In this document: piece by piece, positions 6,433 through 15,041 of the stretch
Position numbering within the stretch: the stretch's first letter is position 1
Layout: the number at the start of each line of letters is the position of its first letter
Assembly: GCA_964546285.1 (NCBI GenBank)
Contig: CAZJJK010000036.1
Span: 1-26,279 of the forward strand
DNA from: CAZJJK01 sp964546285
GTDB taxonomy: Bacteria > Spirochaetota > Spirochaetia > Treponematales > Breznakiellaceae
Length of the DNA: 26,279 bases
Reading direction: 5' to 3'
Made by a program: the position numbers and the translations under genes
The notes under the pieces: model-generated
Told to the model about the DNA's origin: nothing
Databases searched by the model: none
Seen by the model: only the letters and a program-made list of their open reading frames with translations

Positions 6433-8397
6433 ATGCGCCATGCAGCAAGTCAAGCTGGATATCAAGCCCTGCCGCTACGGGTTTTAGCCGCTGCTTATTT
6501 TAGCCGCCTTATGGTCATTTCGTTTATATGCCTCTCGTTTATGTTTTTGGGCTGCGCGGGAACGGCGCCGCCACTGGAGGAGACGCCTGAGGCGAAAGCG
6601 GAAACGCTGGCTGAGCTTCCCCAGGCTGACGCGGACGAAAAACCGGAGGCCGGTATTGTCGCCGCTTTGCCTCAGGAAGGGGCTCCGCTAAACGAAACCA
6701 GCTTAGCTCCCAGCGTCGGTCTTATACCGCCGGAAGTTCCCGCACTGGAAAGTGTCATGGCTGACGAGCTTATTTCGGCGCCGATAGCGGCTCCCATAAT
6801 CCCTAGTGAAACCCCGTCTTTTTCCTACGATGAGGCTAGCGTCTCGGAACCGCCGACCGCGCCTCCGGCCGCGCCGCCTGATCTTCCGATCATTCTGGAT
6901 ACGGAGACGATGCGGCCAACCCTTTCCGAGCTTATCCCCGTCTTGCCCGGGCCTCCCTCTAATAGTCTGCCCTCGTCCTTGCCTGAAGCCGCCGCGTTGA
7001 GCGAAAGCGTGCCGGAGGCTCGTTTGTCAGAAAGCGGCCCCGCTGAAAGCAAACCCATGGAAGCCAGCGGCGCTGAAGACCGTTCTCCCGAGGAAGCCTT
7101 GAAAGCCGCCGATCCCGGGGCAGGCGCGTTAGCGGCTATTCCTTCCCCACCGATAAGCGTTCAGCCTAAAACAAGCGCCACTCCGTTGGCGAGCGCCGCG
7201 CCGTTGGCGAGCGCCGCACCGGAAGAAGCCGTTCCTCTTTTTACCCCAATCCAACCCCTGACGGATGGGATTGTCAGAGAATCAGAACCTCGGCCCGCGT
7301 TGCCGCCCCTGCCTTCCCGCGTGATTCCGGAGGAGGAAGTTCCGGCGCCGCTTGTTTCCAGAACCGTTAAGGCGCTTGTTGGGCAAGTCGTGGAAATCCC
7401 GTTCTATGGTTCGGGCTGGGTTTTCCTAGGCGAGCTGGGCGCTCAAAGAGGTTTACCGTATGATTCGCGGTCTTTGGACGAGGAAGGGCAAGCGTTTTTA
7501 TTTCGCGCTGAAATAGCTGGTAATTATATACTGAAATTTTTTCGGCAGGACTTTATAGAAAATTATATCGTGAACGATTATGTCCGTGTTGTGATTGAGG
7601 CGGCGCCAACGCCTACCTGGATAGGGGCCTTTCGCTCTAACGCTGATCGAGGGCGGGTGGTCGCCGAACCGCGTTGGCCGCCTATGGATACGGAAAGCGC
7701 TCCAACGGAGCCTGATGTGAGTACCGAGGCGAAGACTAAGGCGGACAGCGAGTTGACTGACGCGGTAACGCCAAAAACCGCTCCCGACTCCGGTTTACCA
7801 TCCGCGATAACAAAGGAGCCCTCAATAATAGCGGCGGTTCCGGTCACCACGGTTCCAGTGTCTCCGGTTCCAACGGCTCCAGCTCCAGTTGCCACGGCTC
7901 CAGCTACAATGGCCGCTCAACCTACGGCTGCCATGGCTCCAACCGCGGCGGCCGCTCCAGCCATACCAACGGCTCCAACCGCAGCGGCTGGTCTCCCCTT
8001 AACGGAACGCATCGCGGTGGAACCCGCTCCCAGCGCGCCAGTCGTCGCTAGCGCCGCTTCCGGAATAGCCGCCGCCAGCGTATCAGCCGCGGACAGTTTG
8101 GCTTATGACGCGAGGCCGGAAGCGTATCTAGCTCTAGCCAAGGCGGAAGCCGAAGCGGGGCGGACGTCATCGGCGCTAAAGGTTCTTGATCGCTTCCGTG
8201 ATCGTTATCCCGCCGGCAGCGACGAAGCCTGGTGGCTTTATGGCCAATATCTGGAAGCTAACGGCCCAACTAAGGATGTGAAAGCCGCCTTGGCTTTTTA
8301 CCGACGTCTTATGGCGGAATTTCCCCAAAGTCCGCGTTATGAGGAAGCGCGTAAGCGCGCCGCGTATCTTGAACGGTATTATCTTGATATACGGTAA
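6433..8397 (+). CDS. Large Pro/Ala-rich lipoprotein with C-terminal TPR-like repeats
   Basis: A 654-residue envelope protein of unknown specific function. A hydrophobic segment ends in the lipobox FLGC with Cys41 as the lipidated residue. Residues about 42-315 are low-complexity, acidic and rich in Pro, Ala and Glu. A folded segment at about 316-395 begins with the linker PAPLVSRTVKALVGQVVE and contains GSGWVFLGELG and FRAEIAGNYILKFFRQ. A second Ala/Pro/Thr-rich stretch runs to about 545. The C-terminus (about 555-654) looks like two TPR-type helical repeats (LALAKAEAEAGRTSSALKVL; ALAFYRRLMAEFPQSPRYEE). The architecture suggests a lipid anchor, a flexible spacer spanning the periplasm and a protein-binding end. 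The start at 6433 fits the promoter, but a start at 6511 (MVISFICLSFMFLGC) would give a more normal signal peptide. It heads the operon leading to lhr. Confidence 0.8.
   Translation: MRHAASQAGYQALPLRVLAAAYFSRLMVISFICLSFMFLGCAGTAPPLEETPEAKAETLAELPQADADEKPEAGIVAALPQEGAPLNETSLAPSVGLIPPEVPALESVMADELISAPIAAPIIPSETPSFSYDEASVSEPPTAPPAAPPDLPIILDTETMRPTLSELIPVLPGPPSNSLPSSLPEAAALSESVPEARLSESGPAESKPMEASGAEDRSPEEALKAADPGAGALAAIPSPPISVQPKTSATPLASAAPLASAAPEEAVPLFTPIQPLTDGIVRESEPRPALPPLPSRVIPEEEVPAPLVSRTVKALVGQVVEIPFYGSGWVFLGELGAQRGLPYDSRSLDEEGQAFLFRAEIAGNYILKFFRQDFIENYIVNDYVRVVIEAAPTPTWIGAFRSNADRGRVVAEPRWPPMDTESAPTEPDVSTEAKTKADSELTDAVTPKTAPDSGLPSAITKEPSIIAAVPVTTVPVSPVPTAPAPVATAPATMAAQPTAAMAPTAAAAPAIPTAPTAAAGLPLTERIAVEPAPSAPVVASAASGIAAASVSAADSLAYDARPEAYLALAKAEAEAGRTSSALKVLDRFRDRYPAGSDEAWWLYGQYLEANGPTKDVKAALAFYRRLMAEFPQSPRYEEARKRAAYLERYYLDIR
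7183..7218 (+). repeat. 18-bp tandem duplication inside the lipoprotein gene
   Basis: CCGTTGGCGAGCGCCGCG at 7183-7200 is repeated at 7201-7218 with one difference, encoding PLASAA twice in the disordered spacer. It is an in-frame unit, so copy-number change would lengthen or shorten the spacer without breaking the protein. Confidence 0.8.
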
Positions 8398-8983
8398 ATA
8401 TATATCGATTTATACCCGTCTTACGCGACGCTTGGTTCCCTTGGCGCTGCTATTGTTTCTTTCGCCGATGTCGCTGGCCGCGCTTGATTTCGCCCTTGGA
8501 CCTATCGCCGGTGAGGCTACGGGGCTTTCAGCCAGGCTGCGTTTTGATGAGCTTTGGTCAATCCGGGGCGCTTTGGCTTGGGACTCGGTATCGCCCGGTG
8601 GGCTCGGACTAAGAGCCGACGCTCTCCTGAATCCATTTCCCCTGTTTCAAAGACGGCTCGATACCGAAGCCGAATCGCTTGTAAGAGCTGATGAGGGAGA
8701 GGAAGAGCCTAACCCCGCGCTGGAAGTTGAGGCGGCGCGGCCGTATCGTATATCCGGTAGTTTTGGGCTAGGTTTTAAGCTGATAAGACTAGCCGGTGAC
8801 GGCCGTTATGGCTCAGCTCCGGAATTATGGGGCCTGTCGGTTTATCTACCCTTTGTGGCACTGATTATCCCTGACGCGTTTCCCATGGAGTTATTCATGG
8901 AGGCGTTAGCCGGCTGTCGCTTTTATCCAAATTGGGGTTTTGAGCCCAGCGTCGCGCTTGGTTTTCATTGGCGTTTAAGGTAG
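8339..8983 (+). CDS. Predicted small outer-membrane beta-barrel protein
   Basis: I do not recognise a named family with certainty. The 214-residue open frame has a signal-peptide-like segment RRLVPLALLLFLSPMSLAAL at about residues 30-49, followed by LGPIAGEATGLSARLRF. That phrase resembles the start of spirochaete barrel-like hypothetical proteins (IxGEPTGLS). The rest alternates polar and hydrophobic residues and ends in a strand (PSVALGFHWRLR), as barrel proteins often do. An acidic loop (ADEGEEEPNPALEVE) lies in the middle. The ATG at 8339 overlaps the lipoprotein gene by 59 nt and leaves about 30 residues before the signal peptide. A TTG start near 8432 is possible but would remove the basic n-region. 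It probably shares the lipoprotein's transcript. Function unknown; a partner role with the lipoprotein is inference. Confidence 0.65.
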   Translation: MRKRVSAPRILNGIILIYGKYISIYTRLTRRLVPLALLLFLSPMSLAALDFALGPIAGEATGLSARLRFDELWSIRGALAWDSVSPGGLGLRADALLNPFPLFQRRLDTEAESLVRADEGEEEPNPALEVEAARPYRISGSFGLGFKLIRLAGDGRYGSAPELWGLSVYLPFVALIIPDAFPMELFMEALAGCRFYPNWGFEPSVALGFHWRLR

Positions 8984-8987
8984 TCCG

Positions 8988-11900
8988 ATGAGCGATGCTT
9001 TGAACGCGTTTGATCCTATAGTGGCGTCTTGGTTTAGAGAGGAGCTTGGCCAGCCGAGCGATATCCAGCTATCCGCCTGGGCGGCGATAGCGGCCGGTGA
9101 GCATGTCTTAGCCATGGCGCCGACCGGCAGCGGAAAAACGTTAGCGGCTTTTCTCTGGGCTTTGGATAGTCTAATCAGCGGCCAACTCCCGGCTGATCGC
9201 TTGTCGGTCCTGTATATCTCGCCACTTAAGGCTCTCAACAACGATATACGCCGCAATCTTATAAGCCCGATAAATTCCCTCCATGCGCGTTTCCGGGCGG
9301 CGGGCCGTCCTTTCCCGGCGCTCCATGTCTCGGTGCGTTCCGGCGACACCAGCCAGGCGGAACGGCGGTCTTTCCTTAAAAAACCCGCGGCTATATTGGC
9401 GACCACGCCGGAAAGCTTCGCCTTGTTGCTCAATTCCCCAAAGGGTAGGGCTGTCTTGTCTACTGTCGCCCTGCTTGTCTTGGACGAGGTCCACGCCTTA
9501 TGCGCCAATAAACGCGGCGCCCTGCTGGCTCTTAATGTAGAACGTTTGGGTCTGTTAGCCGGTTCTTATCGGCGTGTCGCTTTATCGGCCACCGTCGCGA
9601 ACGTGGCGGCGGCGGCCGCCTATGTCGGCGGCTACGTTTATCGGGACGAACTATCTGACCGTCCGCTAGGCCCAGCTGGGTCGGCCGTTTCGGCTAGTCC
9701 GGTTGAACCGTCCGCTGGAAAAAGCTCGGGTTGGGATACTATCGAGGAACCCATAGCTCGACCGGTACGCGTTTTGCGTTCTTCCCTGGATAAACGTACC
9801 GAATTCAGCATCCGCATGGAGGGGCCGTCCTTCGTTTCCAAAGCCCAAAATGATGGGGCTTCACGCTGGGCAAGTTTGGCTGACGCTTTTGTACAGGCGG
9901 TGGAAGCTAAGCGTAGCACGCTCATTTTCGCCAACTCCCGCCGCAACGCCGAAAAAACCGCTTTCCTTATGAACGAGAGGGCCGGTCGCGAAATAGCCTG
10001 GGCCCATCACGGTTCACTGTCACGAGAAGTCCGGCGAACGGTAGAGGAAAGGCTGAAGAACGGACTATTGCCGGCGGTGGTGGCGACAAACAGCTTAGAG
10101 CTTGGGATCGATATTGGTTCCGTTGACGAGGTCTTGATGGCCGGGACTCCCCCGTCTGTCGCCAGCGCTCTCCAGCGCGCCGGGCGGGCGGCTCATCGGC
10201 TGGGCGGTGTCAGCCGCGCTCGTATCTATCCCCTGCATGGTCTAGACCTATTGTTCGCGGCCGGCTTAGTCCGAGAGGCTGAGGCCGGGAGGATAGAGGC
10301 GGAGGCCGGACCTGAAGCGCCTCTGGATGTTCTTGCCCAAGCGCTTTTAGCGCTTTGTGCCTTGGACGACTGGAATGAGATCGATTTATACCGTTTTGTC
10401 CGCCGGTCCTCTCCCTTTTATAGCCTAAAGCTGGTGGATTATCGCGCGGTGCTCGCTATGCTGCGCGGGCGCTATGAGGAAACCAGGCTTGGCGTGCTCC
10501 GTTCCCGGCTGGATCCTGACGCGCCGCCTGGTATCCTTAGGGCGACAAGCGCTGTCCTGCCCCTCCTGTATCGGAGCGGCGGCGCTATTCCCGATCGAGG
10601 GTATTACCGGATGGAGCTGGCTGGGAGCCGCGCCCCTGTTGGAGAATTGGATGAGGAATTCGTGTGGGAACGCCGGCTTGGCGATAGTTTCGCTTTAGGT
10701 ACTCGGACTTGGCGCATCCTGGCTATTGACGATAGGGCCGTTACCGTAACGCCCGGCGAAGGCGGACTTAAAATGCTGCCTTTCTGGCGGGCGGATTCCC
10801 AGTGGCGCCGTGCCGAGTCCTTGTCCGCCGTTCTTGAGCTATTGGACGCTGTCCCCGAAGCCGCCGAGAATAAAGCGTCTATAGAAGAGCTGAGCGCCGA
10901 AGCCGAGCCGAATGAGGATATAGCGCTCTATCTAGAATCCAAATGGAAGCTTGACCAGGCGGCGGCCCGCTTTTTAGCCGCTTTTTTAGCGCGTCAGCGG
11001 CGACAGGCCGGACTTCCTGGTAAGGGTCGGCTTGTCCTTGAATGTTTCCGCGATCCGATGGGGCAGGGAGCGTACGCCTTTCTGCATACTGTGCGCGGTG
11101 GCCGCGTCAACGCTGTTTTAGGTATCGCGCTCCGCGCTCTGGCGGAACAGCGCGGTATTGATCCCCTGCCGGAAACCTATTGGGACGATGTCGGTTTATT
11201 GATGGCTTTTCCGGCCTTGGAAAATGAGGATGTGGACCCTAACTTAATTAGCGCTTTACTTTTGGATCTCGCTTCCACTTCGTTATCTGGCGCGTTTAGA
11301 GCGGGACTAGAAGGCAGCGGTCTGTTTGGCGCCGTTTTTAGGGAAAACGCGGGGCGCGCCATGCTGCTTCCCAAGGCTTCTTTTGGTAAACGAACGCCTC
11401 TGTGGATTACCCGTCATCGTTCTAAAAACCTCTATGAGGCTGTCCGGCGCTATAGCGATTTCCCTATTATCAAGGAAACCTGGCGGGCTTGCCTGCGAGA
11501 TCATTTGGATGCCGAGGGCGCGAAAAATGTATTGGAGGGGCTGGCCTCAGGCGGCGTTGATTTACGGGTGGTTATAGCGACAGCGCCGTCTCCGTTTACG
11601 GAGCAAACCTTGTGGCAGGCCTCGGACAGTTTTATGTACCGCCGAGACGAGGGAGGCGCGCGTTCAGCGTCTGAGGCGGAGCTGTTAACGGAAATGCTGA
11701 ATAACGCTTCCGTTCCGCCTGAATTGGATAGAGAAGCGCTTGAGGAGCTTTCCGCTAAACGTCGGCGTTTAGCGCAATCCTATCGTCCTAGGACTGTTGG
11801 CGAATTGCTGGACTGGCTTGATGAGCGGCAAATTATTTCCGGCGAAGATTGGGAAGAGCTAATCCATAGTATAAAACCGCAATCGGAAGAGCTTCCCAAG

Positions 11901-13613
11901 CCCTTAAAAATCCGCCTACGTGGCGCAAAAATCGATTTAGCGCTAGCTCCGGCCGCTTATCGGCTTATCCGCGAGGCTAACGGCCAAAACATCGGTCTTG
12001 ACGCTAAGTCCGTGGAATTCATTGATCCGGCTCAAGCGCTTCGGGTTTGGGCGGAATATGAGGGGCTGATCAGCGGGCAGCGCTTGAGCGATCATTTTGG
12101 GGTCGCTTCATCCGAGCTGGCTTCTTTCGCCGCCGCCGGCGGGCTTAGGCCAGCCACGTTAAGCGGCGAGGAAGGTGTCAGCGTCTGGTTGACGCCCTCC
12201 TTTCTGGAATTTTCCCTTAGACGGACTAAGTCCTTACGGAGGAGTCGTTTAGCCAAGCTTGGACGGCCTTTGGTGGAGTTGCAGCTCCGCGTTATTCGTC
12301 GGCAGGGCTTGTTGGGGTTTAAGGCTTTGGACGCGGCCTCAGACGCTTCTATAGGCGAGGCTGAGGGCGGCGCAAACGGGATCGCTCGCTTGGAGGACGC
12401 CGAAAAAACGGGTTTGGCGCTTGAACCCATATTTGGCGTCGCGTTGGACTATCGCGTTTGGGAAGGGGATGTTCTGCCCGCCAGGCTTCAGCGTGTCGCT
12501 CTGGAGCCTATGCTGCGAGAAACAAGCATTGTGTGGTACGGCCGTGGGGGTGGACGGTTAGCCTTTATTCCGGAAGATGAATTCCTTGAGCTCACGCTTC
12601 CCCACGCGGAATTGGATGAGGACTCTACGCGTCTACTGGAAACCATGACGCGCGGCGAGGGCCTGACTGTCCCCGAGCTCGCGGTTTTATGCGGCCAGCC
12701 CGAGTCTGAAATAAGGCCCTTTGTGGCTCGTTTAGCCGCTTTAGGCCGCTTGACGGCAGACTCTTGGGAGGCGGCGAAACGCTCCTTCGCCGCGGAAGGC
12801 GCCGTGGCGCCTTCCGCGGCTAGTCCAGCGCGCGGCGCCTTTTCGCCGCGTCGGCCTCAGCGTCCAAGCTTGCCAACCCGCGCGCGCTGGCTGTCCAGGC
12901 GAGCGTCGGAGGAGCGCTGGCGGGTTTTACCGTCGCCGGCATCGGTTTTGGATCCGCTCAGCGCGCTTGAGCGTCATAAGACGGCCGTTCGGCGGTATAT
13001 AAAACGTTATGGCTTAATCTGCCGTTCCCTTGTTGAATTGGACGCGGACCCTAGTCCCTGGCGGGAGTTGTATCGGGCTTCGCGGCTGATGGAATTCGCG
13101 GGCGAGCTTACGGGCGGACATTTTTACGCTGAACTGGATGAGCTTCAGTTTATGAGGCGGGAAGAAGCTCTTGAATTGGACGACGCGCCGGAACTTTTAG
13201 AAAAGCACTTTGACGATGATAGCGGCGACGCCGAGTTCTACTGCCTTTGCGCCGTTGATCCAGCCAGTCTTTGCGCCTTAGCCCCGCTTTCCAGCCGCCT
13301 TAAGCTACCCGCTCGCCTAGCTTCAAACCATGTTGTTTGGAGGGAGCTTACGCCTGTCCTCGTCTCTCGCCGTGAGGGTCGGGAGCTCGATTTCCGTGTA
13401 TCCGCTGAGGATAAAGCGGTTGAGGCCGCTATCCGGGCGCTTGTCAAGCGCTTAAAACGGCCAGTCACGGATTCGGCCTCGCACCTAATCGTGGAAAGCA
13501 TAAACGGTTTGTCTTCTCGGCTATCTCCTTATTCTGTATCGCTTAATCGCTGCGGTTTCAAAGAAGCCGTACGTGGCTTGGAATATGTGCCTTCTTGTGT
13601 GGAGCGGTCATGA
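8988..13613 (+). CDS. lhr: Lhr-type large superfamily 2 helicase
   Basis: An ATP-dependent 3'-5' DNA/RNA translocase linked to DNA repair in other bacteria. At 1541 residues it is about the same length as E. coli Lhr, so it has both the Lhr core and the long C-terminal extension. Visible motifs are Walker A APTGSGKT (44-51), SPLKALNND, TTPESFALLL, DEVH (166-169), SAT (200-202), FANSRRNAEK, VVATNSLELGIDIG and motif VI QRAGRAAHR (from 396). The wording of motifs V and VI is characteristic of Lhr proteins. The C-terminal third should hold the winged-helix-rich Lhr-CTD. A basic, Pro/Ser/Arg-rich linker near residues 1265-1310 contains a perfect DNA palindrome. The start lies 4 nt after the barrel gene stop with AAGG upstream, and the stop overlaps the nuclease start (ATGA). 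The nuclease coupling suggests a nucleic-acid repair or processing pair. Confidence 0.92.
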   Translation: MSDALNAFDPIVASWFREELGQPSDIQLSAWAAIAAGEHVLAMAPTGSGKTLAAFLWALDSLISGQLPADRLSVLYISPLKALNNDIRRNLISPINSLHARFRAAGRPFPALHVSVRSGDTSQAERRSFLKKPAAILATTPESFALLLNSPKGRAVLSTVALLVLDEVHALCANKRGALLALNVERLGLLAGSYRRVALSATVANVAAAAAYVGGYVYRDELSDRPLGPAGSAVSASPVEPSAGKSSGWDTIEEPIARPVRVLRSSLDKRTEFSIRMEGPSFVSKAQNDGASRWASLADAFVQAVEAKRSTLIFANSRRNAEKTAFLMNERAGREIAWAHHGSLSREVRRTVEERLKNGLLPAVVATNSLELGIDIGSVDEVLMAGTPPSVASALQRAGRAAHRLGGVSRARIYPLHGLDLLFAAGLVREAEAGRIEAEAGPEAPLDVLAQALLALCALDDWNEIDLYRFVRRSSPFYSLKLVDYRAVLAMLRGRYEETRLGVLRSRLDPDAPPGILRATSAVLPLLYRSGGAIPDRGYYRMELAGSRAPVGELDEEFVWERRLGDSFALGTRTWRILAIDDRAVTVTPGEGGLKMLPFWRADSQWRRAESLSAVLELLDAVPEAAENKASIEELSAEAEPNEDIALYLESKWKLDQAAARFLAAFLARQRRQAGLPGKGRLVLECFRDPMGQGAYAFLHTVRGGRVNAVLGIALRALAEQRGIDPLPETYWDDVGLLMAFPALENEDVDPNLISALLLDLASTSLSGAFRAGLEGSGLFGAVFRENAGRAMLLPKASFGKRTPLWITRHRSKNLYEAVRRYSDFPIIKETWRACLRDHLDAEGAKNVLEGLASGGVDLRVVIATAPSPFTEQTLWQASDSFMYRRDEGGARSASEAELLTEMLNNASVPPELDREALEELSAKRRRLAQSYRPRTVGELLDWLDERQIISGEDWEELIHSIKPQSEELPKPLKIRLRGAKIDLALAPAAYRLIREANGQNIGLDAKSVEFIDPAQALRVWAEYEGLISGQRLSDHFGVASSELASFAAAGGLRPATLSGEEGVSVWLTPSFLEFSLRRTKSLRRSRLAKLGRPLVELQLRVIRRQGLLGFKALDAASDASIGEAEGGANGIARLEDAEKTGLALEPIFGVALDYRVWEGDVLPARLQRVALEPMLRETSIVWYGRGGGRLAFIPEDEFLELTLPHAELDEDSTRLLETMTRGEGLTVPELAVLCGQPESEIRPFVARLAALGRLTADSWEAAKRSFAAEGAVAPSAASPARGAFSPRRPQRPSLPTRARWLSRRASEERWRVLPSPASVLDPLSALERHKTAVRRYIKRYGLICRSLVELDADPSPWRELYRASRLMEFAGELTGGHFYAELDELQFMRREEALELDDAPELLEKHFDDDSGDAEFYCLCAVDPASLCALAPLSSRLKLPARLASNHVVWRELTPVLVSRREGRELDFRVSAEDKAVEAAIRALVKRLKRPVTDSASHLIVESINGLSSRLSPYSVSLNRCGFKEAVRGLEYVPSCVERS
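12789..12820. repeat. Perfect 15-bp inverted repeat with 2-nt loop inside lhr
   Basis: GCCGCGGAAGGCGCC (12789-12803), GT, then its exact reverse complement GGCGCCTTCCGCGGC (12806-12820). It is very GC-rich and would form a highly stable hairpin in DNA or mRNA. It codes for the linker around AAEGAVAPSAAS at about residues 1268-1278 of Lhr. Confidence 0.95.
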
Positions 13614-14233
13614 AACGTTCGGCCTCCGGTCTTCGTCTCGGCTATATCCTTATTTTCATGTTTTCCGTCGTGGTCTTCGCTGGCTATCTCTTTTTTAACG
13701 AGGGTCATGCGCTTCAGGCCTCGCCCTCTCTCGTTTCTGGAATGGATTTATTCCGTGTGGGAGAGGGTAGCGCGGCGGACGTGACGTCTGAGACGCTCAG
13801 AGGCTTACCTAAGGCGGTAGTTACGCGGGTGGTGGATGGGGATACCGTCAAAATCGATTTTGGCGAAAAAGCGATACCGCCGAGCGGCTTGGAGCGCCAT
13901 GAAACGCTACGCTTACTTGGCGTGGACGCGCCGGAATTGCCTAGGGCTGGCCTGCCCGGCGAAGCCTATGCCCAGGAAGCGACGGAGTATTGCGCCTCGA
14001 TTTTGGAAGGCCGTCAGGTGTTTATCGCGCGGGATTGGGATCTGCGCGACCGCTACGGCCGCTTGCTCGCCTATATTTACCTGGCTGACGGCACCTGTTT
14101 TAACTTAAAGCTTATCAAGGCAGGGTACACCGGGGCTCTCCTGACATACCGTTTCGCGTTTCAAGACGAATTCGCCGCGGCTGAGCGGGCTTCCGCGGCG
14201 GCTGGGCTGGGCCTTTGGTCCATATCGAAATAG
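13610..14233 (+). CDS. Membrane-anchored staphylococcal-nuclease-like (SNase) protein
   Basis: A calcium-dependent phosphodiesterase fold that cleaves DNA and RNA. The 207-residue protein has one N-terminal hydrophobic helix (about 10-28, LGYILIFMFSVVVFAGYLFF) that could be an anchor or uncleaved signal, so the enzyme should face the periplasm. The catalytic set is complete by spacing: Asp76 and Asp78 in VVDGDTV, Arg101, Asp106 and Glu109 in RLLGVDAPE, and Arg151 in DRYGRLLAYIY. These match S. aureus nuclease Asp19/21, Arg35, Asp40, Glu43 and Arg87. I chose the ATG at 13610 because it overlaps the lhr stop (ATGA) and has GGAG upstream; an in-frame GTG at 13595 is less likely. Physical separation from cytoplasmic Lhr makes direct cooperation uncertain. 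Confidence 0.9.
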   Translation: MKRSASGLRLGYILIFMFSVVVFAGYLFFNEGHALQASPSLVSGMDLFRVGEGSAADVTSETLRGLPKAVVTRVVDGDTVKIDFGEKAIPPSGLERHETLRLLGVDAPELPRAGLPGEAYAQEATEYCASILEGRQVFIARDWDLRDRYGRLLAYIYLADGTCFNLKLIKAGYTGALLTYRFAFQDEFAAAERASAAAGLGLWSISK

Positions 14234-14242
14234 CTTTCAAGC

Positions 14243-14263
14243 GCTATCTGGCTTGGGGATAGC
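14243..14263. terminator. Weak hairpin between convergent nuclease and DinB genes
   Basis: GCTATC (14243-14248) pairs with GATAGC (14258-14263) over a 9-nt loop, between the two convergent stops. There is no clear T-run on either side, so termination is only a possibility. Confidence 0.25.
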
Positions 14264-14311
14264 AAATTTCGCGCTTCGCTTCAGCTCCTAAGCACAACTT
14301 GACGATTAAGC

Positions 14312-14857
14312 CTAGCTTTCCCTTGGCTTCCGTAGGCTTTTCAAACCCATGCTGCGGATTTGGGCGTTGTGATAGACATCGTGGGTCGCCAGCCAGGCAA
14401 CCGCGTCGATAAACGGGACTTCCCATTCCGTGAACTCCGCGTCTAAGCTTTCCGCGTCCACGGCGCGTAAAAGCGTCATCAGCGCGTGATGGTAACGGCG
14501 AAGTACAGCGCGGGCTGTTTTCCAGGCTTCTTCCGTAGGTTGGGCGGGCGGGGGCGCGAAATTCTCTTCCGCGTAGGGAAAGGGTTCTAAGGGCGCTAAA
14601 CCGTCTAAATTCGTATCGGCGATAGCTAGAGCGCCTGTATCCAGCGCCTGTTTTAATAGAGCCCTTGTGATAAGCTGCTTATAGTAGGCGCAATGGACCG
14701 CTATTTCCCAAGCCGAATAAGCTTCATACGTATTTCGAGATGCCGCTTCCTCAGCCGAAAGGCTATCTAAGGTCGCCATCAACGGCGGACCGTTGAACGA
14801 TTCACCGTCAAACTCCCGCGCGGCCGCGTCAAGAAGCGTTGTTATTCTTTTGTCCAT
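14312..14857 (-). CDS. DinB/DUF664-like four-helix metalloprotein
   Basis: The 181-residue protein fits the DinB/YfiT-like superfamily, whose members bind a divalent metal with three His and often act as thiol-dependent transferases. The likely metal ligands are His55 in WEIAVHCAYYK and His159/His163 in ATHDVYHNAQI, the usual spacing. The substrate is unknown; bacillithiol- or mycothiol-type transferase activity is only a family analogy. The open frame extends upstream to 14962, but I start at 14857 (MDKRITTLL). The extra part reads through the Hsp20 terminator, and the ATG at 14857 has TATACT six bases upstream. It is a single-gene unit, convergent with the nuclease gene and separated from hsp20 by a terminator. 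Confidence 0.8.
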   Translation of the reverse strand: MDKRITTLLDAAAREFDGESFNGPPLMATLDSLSAEEAASRNTYEAYSAWEIAVHCAYYKQLITRALLKQALDTGALAIADTNLDGLAPLEPFPYAEENFAPPPAQPTEEAWKTARAVLRRYHHALMTLLRAVDAESLDAEFTEWEVPFIDAVAWLATHDVYHNAQIRSMGLKSLRKPRES

Positions 14858-14863
14858 ACCTGA

Positions 14864-14869
14864 AGTATA
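14864..14869 (-). promoter_or_regulatory. -10 element of the DinB gene, predicted leaderless
   Basis: On the minus strand TATACT is followed by six bases (TCAGGT) and the ATG at 14857. No clear -35 is visible 17 nt upstream. It lies just downstream of the hsp20 terminator, which is where the DinB gene would need its own promoter. Confidence 0.45.
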
Positions 14870-14936
14870 CACCAGTTTCAGCCATGGCGTCTTGCTTTCC
14901 CGAGGTTTTCGGAGGGTGTGTCGCGAATAAGTCCAT

Positions 14937-14976
14937 AAAAACAAAAAAACTCGCGGAAGCACGCGGCCTCCGCGAG
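14937..14976 (-). terminator. Rho-independent terminator of hsp20
   Basis: On the minus strand CTCGCGGA (complement of 14969-14976) pairs perfectly with TCCGCGAG (14950-14957) over an 11-nt loop and is followed by seven T residues, a G and five more T. It lies 65 bp after the hsp20 stop and is the clearest terminator in the window. Confidence 0.88.
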
Positions 14977-15041
14977 AACCTTAACGTAATGGATAAAGAA
15001 CTTTCTATCGCGTCCTTGGACCTTTGTCTTCGCCGTTAAGA

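Noticed and set aside
14312..14930. Similar LRKPRES-coding stretches at the end of the DinB gene and just upstream of it
   Set aside because: Only about 17 of 24 bases match and the similarity does not extend; the upstream copy is not in the real coding region. Probably chance.
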